This document shows positions 55,425-64,000 of a DNA stretch of 64,000 nt, in pieces. Source of the stretch: Methylococcaceae bacterium (lineage in GTDB: Bacteria > Pseudomonadota > Gammaproteobacteria > Methylococcales > Methylomonadaceae); NCBI GenBank assembly GCA_006844585.1, contig SPJM01000344.1:1-64000 (forward strand), read 5' to 3'. A model generated the notes under the pieces. The model saw only the letters and a program-made list of their open reading frames with translations, made no database searches and had not been told where the DNA came from. Position 1 is the first letter of the stretch. Each line of letters opens with the position of its first letter. The position numbers and the translations under genes are program-made.

Positions 55425-55450
55425 AAAGGGGCTTTTTAGCCCCTTTTCTT
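55425..55450. terminator. Bidirectional terminator between fusA2 and sodB
   Basis: AAAGGGGCT and AGCCCCTTTT form a perfect stem with a short T loop, and A and T runs flank it. It fits convergent genes. Confidence 0.9.
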
Positions 55451-55489
55451 TTTCAGCATTAAATAGTAAATATTTAACTTATTACTTAC

Positions 55490-56071
55490 TTATGCTGCAT
55501 AATTTGCGCTGGCAAATTCCCAATTAACCAAAGCCCAGAAAGCTTCCAAATATTTTGGACGCGCATTGCGGTAATCAATATAATAAGCATGCTCCCACAC
55601 ATCGCATGTTAATAAAGGCGTTTGCCCTTCAGTTAAAGGACAACCCGCATTACTTGAGCTGACCAACTCCAAACTACCGTTTGAATTTTTCACCAACCAA
55701 GCCCAACCTGAGCCGAAAGTCGTTACCGCGCATTTTGTAAAGGCTTCTTTGAACTCAGCGAATGAACCAAAAGTTCGGTCTATCGCATTAGCCAAATCAC
55801 CCGCTGGTTCGCCACCGCCATTTGGCGATAAACTATTCCAATAAAATGTGTGATTCCAAATTTGCGCTGCATTATTAAACACGCCACCAGAAGAGCTGGT
55901 AATAATTTCTTCTAAACTTTTTCCGTCAAACTCAGTACCTGATGCCAAGTTATTCAAATTTGTTACATAAGTTTGGTGATGCTTGCCGTAATGAAATTCT
56001 AAAGTTTCTTCAGAAATATGCGGCGCCAATGCGTCTTTAGCGTATGGTAAAGCCGGTAATTCAAAAGCCAT
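55490..56071 (-). CDS. sodB: Iron superoxide dismutase
   Basis: A 193-residue Fe-type dismutase. Metal-binding residues are visible: His in [13 protein letters not shown], His in NHTFYWNSL, and Asp and His in [13 protein letters not shown]. The [13 protein letters not shown] start and [10 protein letters not shown] with the Gln before are typical of SodB rather than Mn SodA. A CAGGAGAG ribosome-binding site precedes the ATG. Confidence 0.96.
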   Translation of the reverse strand: MAFELPALPYAKDALAPHISEETLEFHYGKHHQTYVTNLNNLASGTEFDGKSLEEIITSSSGGVFNNAAQIWNHTFYWNSLSPNGGGEPAGDLANAIDRTFGSFAEFKEAFTKCAVTTFGSGWAWLVKNSNGSLELVSSSNAGCPLTEGQTPLLTCDVWEHAYYIDYRNARPKYLEAFWALVNWEFASANYAA

Positions 56072-56259
56072 AATACTCTCCTGTAAAATTAAAAAATAAA
56101 CGTTAAACTATCAATTTTATTTGCAATACAACACCGGCACAACAGACGATAGCTCAATATCCGTATGCCGCCCACACTCACTACTATCAACCCTATAAAT
56201 ACCTAGTATTATAATAAAGAATTATACTATCATCCACAAGCGCAAAAAAACGATACACT

Positions 56260-56727
56260 ATGGCCACAGAAATTGAACATAAATTCCTTTTGAAAAATGA
56301 CAATTGGAGAAAAGAAATCTATAAATCAGTCTATTACAAACAGGGCTATTTAAGCAGTACAGACAAAAATTCAATACGCATTCGCATTTCCGATTCAAAC
56401 GCCTGGATCAACATAAAAAGCCCGGTAGTCGGTCGCCAACGCCAGGAATTTGAATACGAAATCCCCTTATCAGACGCTGACGAAATTCTGGAAACTTTAT
56501 GCCACCACCCATTGATAGAAAAAACACGTCATTTTGTCAATCACCAAGGACATGTCTGGGAAATCGATGAATTTAGAGGCGACAATGCCGGGCTTATTGT
56601 AGCGGAAATTGAATTAAGCAGTCTTGAAGAAGAATTTACTCTCCCCGAATGGGCTGACCAAGAAGTCACTCACGAATTACGCTATTACAATAACCAACTA
56701 TGTAAAAACCCATACAAAAACTGGTAG
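56260..56727 (+). CDS. CYTH domain phosphatase-like protein
   Basis: A 155-residue single-domain CYTH protein: EIEHKFLL at the N-terminus carries the ExExK-type motif, and later charged residues (IRIRIS, INIKSP, EFEYEIP, WEIDEFRGDNAGLIVAEIEL) line the tunnel of the triphosphate tunnel enzymes. This group includes inorganic tripolyphosphatases such as YgiF and thiamine triphosphatase. The gene is divergent from sodB and transcribed alone. Confidence 0.9.
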   Translation: MATEIEHKFLLKNDNWRKEIYKSVYYKQGYLSSTDKNSIRIRISDSNAWINIKSPVVGRQRQEFEYEIPLSDADEILETLCHHPLIEKTRHFVNHQGHVWEIDEFRGDNAGLIVAEIELSSLEEEFTLPEWADQEVTHELRYYNNQLCKNPYKNW

Positions 56728-56923
56728 GCAGCCCGACCATAATTACCATTTTTACAACAAAATAAACAGCGGACTATTCCGAGCTAATTTTAACAACTTA
56801 ATCCAAATATATTTCAGGTTATATTTCAATAAGTTACAACAGACATTTGTTCAATCAAACAAATACCCTCTTTTTAGCAAAAAATAAATTGAAAAAAAAA
56901 CAACATTGGATTATATTTGTTGT

Positions 56924-57622
56924 ATGAAAAAAACGACACTTGTTGCATTTTTGCTTATTTTCAGCCATTTGGTCTCAGCGAATACGCTTTCACAAAAACT
57001 ACATGAAATCGAAAAAGCATGGGCCACCAATTACTATGAGAAAAGCACTCGTCAACAATCCCAAAATTATCCAAACTTGATCGATAAAACACAAAAATTA
57101 TTATCAGAAAATCCGGATAATGCTGAAATCAAAATTTGGCTGGCTATTTTGCTTTCTACTTATGCTGAATTTCAAGATCCGTTCAGCGCCTTATCCTCCC
57201 TAGATAAGGCCAAATCGTTATTGGAAACAAGCATCAGGGAAAAGCCGGGGGCGCTAGAAGGCGCTGCATATATTACCTTAGGCACTCTGTATTATATGAC
57301 TCCGAGCTGGCCTATTTCTTTCGGTAACGATGAAGTTGCCGAATCTTTACTGAAAAAAGGCTTAAAACACAGCCCTTACGGCTTAGACTCCAATTATTTT
57401 TACGCTGACTTTCTGTTAAACCAAAATAGAAAAAAAGAAGCGATAAAATACTTTATTAAAGCCAGCCAAGCTCCGATTAGAGCCGAGCAAGCCTATCATT
57501 ACAAGCAATTAAGAAAAGACGCCGTAATCGCTTTAAACAAAGCCGGCAAACGCAATTCAATCCGAAGCAAACAACGCTTCCTGTCCAACTTTTCCACCGC
57601 CAAAAACAACATAAATAATTAG
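56924..57622 (+). CDS. Exported TPR-like protein of unknown function
   Basis: A 232-residue protein with a signal peptide (MKKTTLVAFLLIFSHLVSA). The rest is helical with TPR-like pairs: LSENPDNAEIKIWLAILLSTYAEF, SLDKAKSLLETSIREKPGALEGAAYITLGTLYY, ESLLKKGLKHSPYGLDSNYFYADFLLNQNRKKEAIKYF. The ATG at 56924 was used; a TTG at 56906 in the same frame would hide the signal. Such TPR proteins often assist protein complexes; a role is not known. Separate from the CYTH gene by nearly 200 bases. Confidence 0.65.
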   Translation: MKKTTLVAFLLIFSHLVSANTLSQKLHEIEKAWATNYYEKSTRQQSQNYPNLIDKTQKLLSENPDNAEIKIWLAILLSTYAEFQDPFSALSSLDKAKSLLETSIREKPGALEGAAYITLGTLYYMTPSWPISFGNDEVAESLLKKGLKHSPYGLDSNYFYADFLLNQNRKKEAIKYFIKASQAPIRAEQAYHYKQLRKDAVIALNKAGKRNSIRSKQRFLSNFSTAKNNINN

Positions 57623-57893
57623 AATCTTAAGTACAGAAATCATTCAGATTCTGCTACCATATCTACCTATCCCAATTAGCACACCCTATTAAACGTAGCT
57701 TTTAAAAGGGTTTTCTCGCTATTTCGGAATAAAATAATGTTGAAACCGCATCAAGGCGACGAAGAAAAAAAACTTTCACAATGCTCACATCGCTTCCAGC
57801 AACCTCAACAAATAATCATGGCAAACCTAATTTTCAAGTCGCTAATAATGACTTAATTAGGTTTTTTACAATCTTAATTACTGGTATAAGAAC

Positions 57894-58217
57894 ATGACCT
57901 TTGTAGTCACTGAAAATTGTATTAAATGTAAATATACTGACTGCGTCGACGTTTGCCCTGTCGATTGCTTTCATGAGGGACCTAATTTTCTGGTCATCGA
58001 TCCGGATGAATGCATAGACTGCACCTTATGCGAACCAGAGTGCCCAGCCAACGCCATTTATGCAGAAGACGAACTTCCCGAAGGCCAAGAACAATTTATT
58101 GAAATTAACGCCGAACTCGCTGAAAAATGGCCCGTTATCGATACCGTCAAGGATCCCCTCCCTGATGCAGACGAATGGGTGGACAAACCCAATAAGATTG
58201 ACTCATTAGAAAAATAA
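57894..58217 (+). CDS. fdxA: 7Fe ferredoxin FdxA
   Basis: A 107-residue ferredoxin with two cluster motifs: [14 protein letters not shown] at the N-terminus, whose spacing fits a [3Fe-4S] cluster after loss of one Cys role, and [12 protein letters not shown] for the [4Fe-4S] cluster. The long C-terminal tail with [15 protein letters not shown] is characteristic of the FdxA group. It carries electrons; a partner is unknown. It is a single rightward gene convergent with the rplQ-end of the ribosomal operon. Confidence 0.95.
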   Translation: MTFVVTENCIKCKYTDCVDVCPVDCFHEGPNFLVIDPDECIDCTLCEPECPANAIYAEDELPEGQEQFIEINAELAEKWPVIDTVKDPLPDADEWVDKPNKIDSLEK

Positions 58218-58229
58218 TAAGCGCGCCCA

Positions 58230-58285
58230 GGCCATTGAATAATATTCGGATGAGCTAAATAGCAAGTCAAATGAGTTCAATGGCC
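58230..58285. repeat. Inverted repeat after fdxA
   Basis: GGCCATTGAA (58230-58239) and TTCAATGGCC (58276-58285) are perfect 10-base inverted arms separated by 36 bases. It lies 12 bases past the fdxA stop and could act as a transcript-end structure. No copy was seen elsewhere. Confidence 0.55.
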
Positions 58286-58473
58286 ATTACTAAAATCTAC
58301 CGCAGCCAAAATTTTCGAGTCTAATCCAACTTTATCGCATTAACTGCGACCCCGAGCCACCCTCTATCCAATCGATCAAGAGATCAACATCCTCTTTTTC
58401 CAACTGCAAGCACTATTACAGCAAAAAACACAATACGCTATTAAAAATTTCTCTTCAGAAATTGTTAATGCGC

Positions 58474-58504
58474 AAAAAAAAGCCGGTATATAACCGGCTT
58501 TTCT
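58474..58504 (-). terminator. Rho-independent terminator of the ribosomal operon
   Basis: On the minus strand AGCCGGT and ACCGGCT form a 7-bp stem with a 5-nt loop followed by a run of T residues. It follows rplQ. Confidence 0.93.
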
Positions 58505-58894
58505 TTAATCTTCGTTTTCGTCTTCCGTCGCTAATTCCGGCCTATCGACCAGCTCGACATAGGCCATAGGCGCATCATCGCCCGACCTGTATCCGCACTT
58601 GATGATTCTCAAGTAGCCGCCTGTGCGCTCTTTATATCTTGGACCCAATTCGTTAAATAACTTAGTTACCACATCACGATCACGCAACTTGGCAAAAGCT
58701 CTTCTACGTTTTGCAACCGAATCCTCTTTAGATAAAGTGATTAATGGCTCAGCTACTCTACGCAACTCTTTTGCTTTCGGCAATGTTGTTTTAATTAACT
58801 CATGACGAAACAAAGAACCAGCCATATTGCTAAACATAGCTTTTCTATGACTGCTGTTTCTATTTAATTGTCTACCAGACTTACGATGCCTCAT
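58505..58894 (-). CDS. rplQ: Ribosomal protein L17
   Basis: A 129-residue protein opening [32 protein letters not shown], the standard L17 N-terminus, with [15 protein letters not shown] and [18 protein letters not shown] further on. It binds near the exit tunnel of the 50S subunit. The C-terminal acidic tail ([10 protein letters not shown]) is common in gammaproteobacteria. It is the last gene of the operon, 24 bases after rpoA. Confidence 0.98.
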   Translation of the reverse strand: MRHRKSGRQLNRNSSHRKAMFSNMAGSLFRHELIKTTLPKAKELRRVAEPLITLSKEDSVAKRRRAFAKLRDRDVVTKLFNELGPRYKERTGGYLRIIKCGYRSGDDAPMAYVELVDRPELATEDENED

Positions 58895-58918
58895 TCTGAA
58901 ACGAACCTTTGTTGTTTT

Positions 58919-59926
58919 TTAAATTCCTGCTTGAGATTGATCAATTAAATTTTCCGGCGGCCAATTCTCAAGACGCATACCTAAAGACAACCCTTTTGTT
59001 GCCAATATATCTTTGATTTCCGTAAGGGACTTTTTCCCTAAATTAGGCGTTTTCAACAACTCAACCTCAGTCCGTTGAATTAAGTCGCCTATGTAAAAAA
59101 TATTCTCAGCCTTCAAACAATTCGCCGATCTAACCGTCAATTCCAAATCATCTACCGGTCTAAGCAAGACGGGATCAAAGACCTCTGGAGGCTCTACATC
59201 CGGCTCTTCAACCTGCTCATTTACTTTTTCAAAATCAACAAAAACGGAAAGCTGATCGTGTAGAATTGTAGCGGCAAGCTTGATTGTTTCTTCCGGATCT
59301 ACAGTTCCCTTAGTTTCCAATTCGATAACCAAGCGATCCAAGTCAGTTCTCTGCTCAACCCGTGTACTTTCAATATGATAAGCCACTCGCTCAATCGGAC
59401 TAAAAGCCGCATCAACCATTAATACGCCAACAGGAATGCTCTCCATACTTTCTTTTCGAGCGTTAGCTGGCACATATCCTCTTCCGCGCTCAATTTTCAA
59501 TTTAATATTGAGACTGCCTTCTTGGGTTAAATTAGCGATCACCAAATCAGGATTAACAATATCAACATCATGAGGCAAGGTAATATCGTTAGCAGTTACA
59601 GGGCCTTCTCCTGTTTTGCTAATTTCTAACACAACCTCATCTTTAGAATGCAGTATTACTGCCAATTTCTTTAAATTCAGCAGGATATCGATAACATCCT
59701 CATGAACGCCTTCAATCGTAGTGTATTCATGAACGACGCCGTCAATTTCAACCTCAGTAACCGCACATCCCGGGATAGAAGACAACATGACGCGTCTTAA
59801 GGCATTCCCTAAGGAATGACCAAACCCGCGCTCAAGAGGCTCTATTACAATCCTAGAATGATTTGCCGTGTGACTAACAACTTCTACCAGCTGTGGTTTT
59901 AATAAGCCAGCAATGGAACTCTGCAT
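58919..59926 (-). CDS. rpoA: RNA polymerase alpha subunit
   Basis: A 335-residue subunit that starts assembly of the polymerase core. The N-terminal domain (about 1-235) has [31 protein letters not shown] and the C-terminal domain (about 250-335) has [54 protein letters not shown], which binds UP elements and activators. It is 16 bases after rpsD and ahead of rplQ. Confidence 0.98.
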   Translation of the reverse strand: MQSSIAGLLKPQLVEVVSHTANHSRIVIEPLERGFGHSLGNALRRVMLSSIPGCAVTEVEIDGVVHEYTTIEGVHEDVIDILLNLKKLAVILHSKDEVVLEISKTGEGPVTANDITLPHDVDIVNPDLVIANLTQEGSLNIKLKIERGRGYVPANARKESMESIPVGVLMVDAAFSPIERVAYHIESTRVEQRTDLDRLVIELETKGTVDPEETIKLAATILHDQLSVFVDFEKVNEQVEEPDVEPPEVFDPVLLRPVDDLELTVRSANCLKAENIFYIGDLIQRTEVELLKTPNLGKKSLTEIKDILATKGLSLGMRLENWPPENLIDQSQAGI

Positions 59927-59942
59927 ATTATGTACTCAGATA

Positions 59943-60563
59943 TTATTTCGAATAAAGCTCAACAACCAATTGCTCATTCATATCGGCGCCTAATTCAGCA
60001 CGATCAGGCAAAGACTTGAATGTACCGCTCATTTCCTTGGGATTAACATCTACCCAGTTAGGAAAGCCATATTGTTCCATGATGGACAAGGAGTCGATAA
60101 CGCGTTGTTGTTTTTTCGCCTTTTCGCGAATAGCAACTATGTCTCCCGGCTGTACTTGATAAGAAGGGATATTGCTTATAGTATCGTTAACAACAATCGC
60201 TTTATGCGAAACCAACTGTCTCGCTTCTGCGCGTGTAGAAGCATAACCCATTCGATATACAACATTATCCAACCGGCTTTCCAACAGATGCAATAAATTT
60301 TGGCCTGTTGCGCCTTTTTTCAGATCAGCAGACTTATAGTAGTTTCTAAACTGCTTTTCTAAAACGCCGTATATTCTACGGATACGTTGTTTTGCCCGCA
60401 ACTGCATCGCATAATCAGAATTACGCGTGCGTTTTGTACCATGCTGCCCCGGTCTTTGCTCTAACTTGCACTTCCCTTCTAAAGATTTGCCTCTGCTTTT
60501 CAGCAACAAATCAGCGCCTTCTCTACGGCTTAACTTACAAGTAGGTCCTAGATATCTAGCCAT
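59943..60563 (-). CDS. rpsD: Ribosomal protein S4
   Basis: A 206-residue RNA-binding protein of the 30S subunit, a primary 16S binder. [27 protein letters not shown] is the typical start; the S4 RNA-binding domain is [45 protein letters not shown]. No zinc Cys cluster is present. It is 16 bases after rpsK. In E. coli S4 also represses this alpha operon; whether that holds here was not tested. Confidence 0.98.
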   Translation of the reverse strand: MARYLGPTCKLSRREGADLLLKSRGKSLEGKCKLEQRPGQHGTKRTRNSDYAMQLRAKQRIRRIYGVLEKQFRNYYKSADLKKGATGQNLLHLLESRLDNVVYRMGYASTRAEARQLVSHKAIVVNDTISNIPSYQVQPGDIVAIREKAKKQQRVIDSLSIMEQYGFPNWVDVNPKEMSGTFKSLPDRAELGADMNEQLVVELYSK

Positions 60564-60579
60564 TCTTCTTCACCAACCC

Positions 60580-60966
60580 TTATACTCTACGTTTTTTCGG
60601 CGGACGACAACCATTATGTGGAATCGGCGTCACATCAACGATATTTGCAATCTTAAAACCCAAATTGCTCAACGAGCGAACCGCCGACTCTCTTCCCGGC
60701 CCAGGCCCCTTGATCATAACATCCAAGTTCTTCATACCGAATTCTCTAGCAACTGTACCCGCCCTTTCCGCAGCCACCTGAGCCGCAAACGGGGTGCTTT
60801 TTCTTGAGCCGCGAAAACCGGAACCACCGGAAGTCGCCCAAGACAAAGCATTACCTTTTCTATCAGTAATTGTTACAATGGTGTTATTGAAAGAAGCATG
60901 AACGTGCGCTACGCCGTCAGCGACTTCTTTCTTAACGCGTTTCTTTGATCGATTTTGAGTTGCCAT
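60580..60966 (-). CDS. rpsK: Ribosomal protein S11
   Basis: A 128-residue platform protein of the 30S subunit. [47 protein letters not shown] and [17 protein letters not shown], then [17 protein letters not shown] at the end, are the universal S11 signatures. It follows rpsM by 23 bases. Confidence 0.98.
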   Translation of the reverse strand: MATQNRSKKRVKKEVADGVAHVHASFNNTIVTITDRKGNALSWATSGGSGFRGSRKSTPFAAQVAAERAGTVAREFGMKNLDVMIKGPGPGRESAVRSLSNLGFKIANIVDVTPIPHNGCRPPKKRRV

Positions 60967-60989
60967 TCTATTGTCTCTTTAGGAATATC

Positions 60990-61346
60990 TTATTTTTTTA
61001 TCGGCTTGCGCGGCCCTTTTCGAGTGCGCGCATTGGTGCGCGTTCTCTGCCCTCTCAAAGGCAAACCGCGTCTATGCCTAATACCGCGAAAACAGCCCAG
61101 ATCCATCAATCTTTTGATATTCATTGATACTTCTCTGCGCAGATCACCCTCAACCGTCATTCCAGATATTACTTTACGAATAGACTCTAGCTGATCTTCT
61201 TCCAAATCTTTTATCTTACTGGAAGGCTCAATTCCAACTTCTTTGCAAATATTAATTGCTGTTTGCCGACCAATACCGTAAATAGCGGTTAATGCAATCT
61301 CTGCATGCTTATGGTCTGCTACGTTTATCCCGGCAATACGTGCCAT
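60990..61346 (-). CDS. rpsM: Ribosomal protein S13
   Basis: A 118-residue head protein of the 30S subunit that contacts the 50S subunit and t[42 protein letters not shown] at the start and [36 protein letters not shown] at the end are standard. It begins 74 bases after rpmJ and 23 bases before rpsK. Confidence 0.98.
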   Translation of the reverse strand: MARIAGINVADHKHAEIALTAIYGIGRQTAINICKEVGIEPSSKIKDLEEDQLESIRKVISGMTVEGDLRREVSMNIKRLMDLGCFRGIRHRRGLPLRGQRTRTNARTRKGPRKPIKK

Positions 61347-61420
61347 CTAGATACCCCACATCAGTACTCTAAAGTTAAGCGCGAAATTATAGCATCCCAC
61401 CAAATCCAGCGCAACAAAAA

Positions 61421-61534
61421 TTATCCTTGACGTTGCTTATGTCGCCCATCCTTGCAGATAACACGAACAACACCGTTTCTTTTTACAACTTTACAATTTC
61501 TACAAATTTTTTTTACAGAAGCGCGAACTTTCAC
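61421..61534 (-). CDS. rpmJ: Ribosomal protein L36
   Basis: A 37-residue protein that is easily missed. Translation from a GTG at 61534 gives [20 protein letters not shown], with the zinc-binding Cys pair CRNC, a later Cys and a His ([12 protein letters not shown]). This is the C+ form of L36. It sits between secY and rpsM in the usual place. Confidence 0.93.
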   Translation of the reverse strand: MKVRASVKKICRNCKVVKRNGVVRVICKDGRHKQRQG

Positions 61535-61557
61535 GGCTATCTCCAATAAATTATTAA

Positions 61558-62880
61558 TTACCTTTTAAGGTTGGCTTTTTTCATCAAGCCTTCATATTGC
61601 TGCGACATCAAATGAGTCTGCATTTGTGAAATAAAATCCATCACAACAACCACAATGATCAACAATGACGTTCCGCCAAAGTAAAAAGGAACATTCCAAT
61701 ATACGATCAAGAATTCCGGCAACAAACAAACCAAAGTAATATAAAAAGCCCCAACTAAAGTTAACCGAGTCATTACTTTGTCGATATAAGCAGTGGTTTG
61801 AGCTCCAGGTCTAATGCCCGGCAGAAAAGCACCGGATTTCTTTAAATTATCAGCTGTCTCTTTTGAATTAAAGACCAATGCTGTATAGAAAAAACAAAAG
61901 AAAATGATCGCTGCCGCATAGAACATCACATAAATCGGCTGTCCCGGCGATAACACAGTTGAAATATCCTGCAGCCAGGTCATACCTTCAGCATTACCGA
62001 ACCAGCCTGCGATAGTGGCCGGAAACAGGATAATACTGGAAGCGAAAATAGGAGGAATCACGCCCGCCATATTCAACTTCAAAGGCAAAAAGCTGCTTTG
62101 CCCGGCAAACATACGCCTACCCTGCTGTCTTTTTGGATAGTTAATAATAATCCGTCTTTGACCGCGCTCAACGAAAACAACCAAAGCGGTAACAGCAATA
62201 GACAACAAGAATAATAAGATAATAAAAGCGCTATTCATTTCACCGGTGCTGGCCAATTCCAAAGTACCACCGATTGCTGACGGCAGTCCGGAAACAATAC
62301 CTGCAAAAATGATCAATGAAATACCATTGCCAATACCACGCTCAGTAACTTGTTCACCCAACCACATCAAAAAGATAGTGCCAGTCACCAAAGTCGTTGC
62401 AGTGATTACCACAAAGCCAAGCCCGGGACTGATAACAACAGGCAGCCCGCCTGCGGTCTGATCCTGTAACGCCACCGATATGCCAATCGCCTGGAATGTC
62501 GCTAAGACAACCGTTCCATAACGCGTATACTGGGAAATTTTACGACGCCCGGACTCACCCTCTTTTTTAACTTGCTCTAAAGCAGGAACAACAACGGTCA
62601 TTAATTGCATAATGATCGATGCGGAAATGTAAGGCATAATCCCTAATGCGAATATACTCAATCGCATCAAGGCCCCACCCGAGAACATGTTAAACATATC
62701 CAATATTGATCCGCTTTGCTGCTCAAACATAATGTTTAAAGCTTTTGGATCAATTCCGGGAACCGGAATATGTGCGCCTACGCGATAAACGAAGAAAGCT
62801 CCAAGAACAAAAAGCAATCTTGTTCTAAGCTCAGCAAACCCGCTCATTCTACTTGCCATTTCAGCTCTTGAAGTGCTCAC
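61558..62880 (-). CDS. secY: Preprotein translocase subunit SecY
   Basis: A 440-residue, ten-helix core of the Sec channel. [17 protein letters not shown] in the first helix region, [19 protein letters not shown], the plug area after it and [23 protein letters not shown] are typical; [28 protein letters not shown] lies in the cytoplasmic loop used by SecA. It follows rplO by one base and precedes rpmJ by 23 bases. Confidence 0.98.
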   Translation of the reverse strand: MSTSRAEMASRMSGFAELRTRLLFVLGAFFVYRVGAHIPVPGIDPKALNIMFEQQSGSILDMFNMFSGGALMRLSIFALGIMPYISASIIMQLMTVVVPALEQVKKEGESGRRKISQYTRYGTVVLATFQAIGISVALQDQTAGGLPVVISPGLGFVVITATTLVTGTIFLMWLGEQVTERGIGNGISLIIFAGIVSGLPSAIGGTLELASTGEMNSAFIILLFLLSIAVTALVVFVERGQRRIIINYPKRQQGRRMFAGQSSFLPLKLNMAGVIPPIFASSIILFPATIAGWFGNAEGMTWLQDISTVLSPGQPIYVMFYAAAIIFFCFFYTALVFNSKETADNLKKSGAFLPGIRPGAQTTAYIDKVMTRLTLVGAFYITLVCLLPEFLIVYWNVPFYFGGTSLLIIVVVVMDFISQMQTHLMSQQYEGLMKKANLKR

Positions 62881-62881
62881 G

Positions 62882-63316
62882 TTATTCCTCTATTTTTCCG
62901 CCTGCAGCTTCAATGGCTTTTTTGGCGCCTTCAGTCACCGAAATACCTTTAATTGTCACTGCTTTTGAAATTTCACCTGAACTAATTACTTTTACTTTTT
63001 TGGTAATTGCAGGCACAAGATTTTGCTCAACCAACGCATCTAAATCAATAACATCAGCAGCGACAATCGCCAATTCATTCAAGCGTAATTCTGCAGAATG
63101 TTTTTTAATTCGTGATGTAAAACCTACCTTAGGCAAGCGTCTCTGCAACGGCATTTGTCCGCCTTCAAAACCTACTTTGTGGAAACCGCCGCTACGCGAT
63201 TTCTGGCCTTTATGACCTCTTCCGCAAGTTTTACCTAAAGTTGACCCAATGCCGCGGCCTACTCTTTTTGATTTTTTTCTTGAGCCATAGGTTGACTGTA
63301 TACTATTCAAGTACAT
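62882..63316 (-). CDS. rplO: Ribosomal protein L15
   Basis: A 144-residue 50S protein with [31 protein letters not shown], the basic Gly-rich extension that penetrates 23S rRNA, and [18 protein letters not shown]. The C-terminal half has [22 protein letters not shown]. Its start overlaps the stop of rpmD by one base. Confidence 0.98.
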   Translation of the reverse strand: MYLNSIQSTYGSRKKSKRVGRGIGSTLGKTCGRGHKGQKSRSGGFHKVGFEGGQMPLQRRLPKVGFTSRIKKHSAELRLNELAIVAADVIDLDALVEQNLVPAITKKVKVISSGEISKAVTIKGISVTEGAKKAIEAAGGKIEE

Positions 63317-63501
63317 TAGACTTCCTCAACTTTAAGCATATAAGATATTTTATTAATCATCCCGCGATTTTCAGGAGTATCAATAACTTCAACAGTTTGA
63401 CGTATCTTACGCAAACCTAAGCCTTTCAAACATTGCTGATGGCTTTTCAATCGACCAATTTTACTTTTGGTCATTGTGACGCTTAATTTTTTTTCCGCCA
63501 T
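63316..63501 (-). CDS. rpmD: Ribosomal protein L30
   Basis: A 61-residue short L30: [52 protein letters not shown]. The [17 protein letters not shown] segment is the characteristic region. It starts 5 bases after rpsE and overlaps rplO by one base. Confidence 0.97.
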   Translation of the reverse strand: MAEKKLSVTMTKSKIGRLKSHQQCLKGLGLRKIRQTVEVIDTPENRGMINKISYMLKVEEV

Positions 63502-63506
63502 AATGA

Positions 63507-64000
63507 TTACCCGGTAATTTCTTCTACTGTTAAACCGCGTTTAGCAGCAATTGATTTAGCATCATGCATACCGGCCAAGCCTTCGATTGTTGCTCTTACA
63601 ACATTGATAGGATTGTTTGTTCCTATACACTTAGCCAATACATTATGCACGCCGACTACTTCGAAAACCGCTCTCATTGCGCCGCCGGCGATAATACCGG
63701 TACCCTCTGAAGCAGGTTGCATATAAACTTTAGCGGCGCCGGTGTTTGACATAACCGAATATTGTAAAGTATCGCCTTTCAACGCAACATTCTTCATGTT
63801 TTTACGCGCTTGCTCCAAAGATTTTTGGATTGCGATAGGCACTTCTCTCGCTTTACATACGCCATAACCAACCTTGCCCTGACCATCGCCGACAACAGTT
63901 AAAGCTGTAAAACCGAAAACTCTACCGCCTTTTACTACTTTTGCGACGCGACGAACGGAAACTAACTTTTCTTGTAATCCGTCAGTACTACCTTGAGATG
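63507..64000 (-). CDS. rpsE: Ribosomal protein S5, 5' part outside the window
   Basis: The frame stays open to the right edge, giving the N-terminal portion [18 protein letters not shown] and [18 protein letters not shown], the double-stranded RNA-binding region of S5. An internal ATG at 63842 would remove this conserved part and is not the true start. It precedes rpmD. S5 acts in translation fidelity at the decoding region. Confidence 0.97.
   Translation of the reverse strand, partial: SQGSTDGLQEKLVSVRRVAKVVKGGRVFGFTALTVVGDGQGKVGYGVCKAREVPIAIQKSLEQARKNMKNVALKGDTLQYSVMSNTGAAKVYMQPASEGTGIIAGGAMRAVFEVVGVHNVLAKCIGTNNPINVVRATIEGLAGMHDAKSIAAKRGLTVEEITG

Noticed and set aside
1-64000. CRISPR array, tRNA or rRNA genes
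   Set aside because: No regularly spaced repeats, and no cloverleaf or rRNA sequence was recognised in the intergenic regions.

Overview
The window is a 64 kb chromosomal piece of a gammaproteobacterium. Evidence: a Pil-Chp type chemosensory cluster, a his operon in the order hisB-hisH-hisA-hisF-hisI, hisE placed next to tatABC, a FolM-type pteridine reductase, RtcR/RtcB/RtcA, and a gammaproteobacterial spc/alpha ribosomal operon. The gene mix would fit Methylococcales or relatives, but no methane-oxidation gene is present, so that is inference only. No rRNA, tRNA or CRISPR array was seen.

Layout: (1) 1-11 kb: a C13-type peptidase cut by the left edge, two small proteins, hisE-tatABC, a Uma2 nuclease-like gene, an SGNH lipoprotein whose start codon overlaps that of folM, folB-folK, plsY, and a HupE/UreJ protein with a membrane anchor protein and a TonB-dependent receptor. 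(2) 11-18 kb: hisBHAFI, typA, a methyltransferase and a LysR regulator. (3) 18-29 kb: a leftward block joining a type I secretion system (ABC, HlyD, TolC) to O-antigen-like glycan genes (GT2, epimerase, WbpL-like, WbpM-like), preceded by an HbpS-like protein and two small proteins of unknown role. (4) 29-36.5 kb: a tandem kinase whose second kinase domain looks inactive, a lone TusB/DsrH gene, and the RNA-repair genes rtcBA with a sigma-54 promoter opposite rtcR. (5) 36.7-45.5 kb: an Arg-rich small protein and a pilG-pilH-pilI-pilJ-chpA cluster with an FNR-like box before pilG. (6) 45.5-49 kb: a VapC-type toxin pair, gltA, rpmE and xthA. (7) 49-53 kb: a small integron (intI, palindrome-rich attI, one FRG-domain cassette, an ORF-less group II intron of attC-inserting type, an attC hairpin), then a RAYT element. 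(8) 53-64 kb: fusA2, sodB, CYTH, a TPR-like protein, fdxA and the operon rpsE-rpmD-rplO-secY-rpmJ-rpsM-rpsK-rpsD-rpoA-rplQ.

The most notable structure not explained by the genes is a family of about 162-164 bp imperfect palindromes (MITE-like, called family A here) with one full copy after pilI, one after gltA and a half copy at 28.6 kb. The copies sit on the 3' ends of genes; for pilI and the 28.6 kb gene the repeat supplies the stop codon. A second palindromic repeat (family B) lies after pilH and after gltA, where the family A copy is nested inside it. The integron with its single FRG cassette and an intron lacking its reverse transcriptase is the best candidate for an unusual mobile system.
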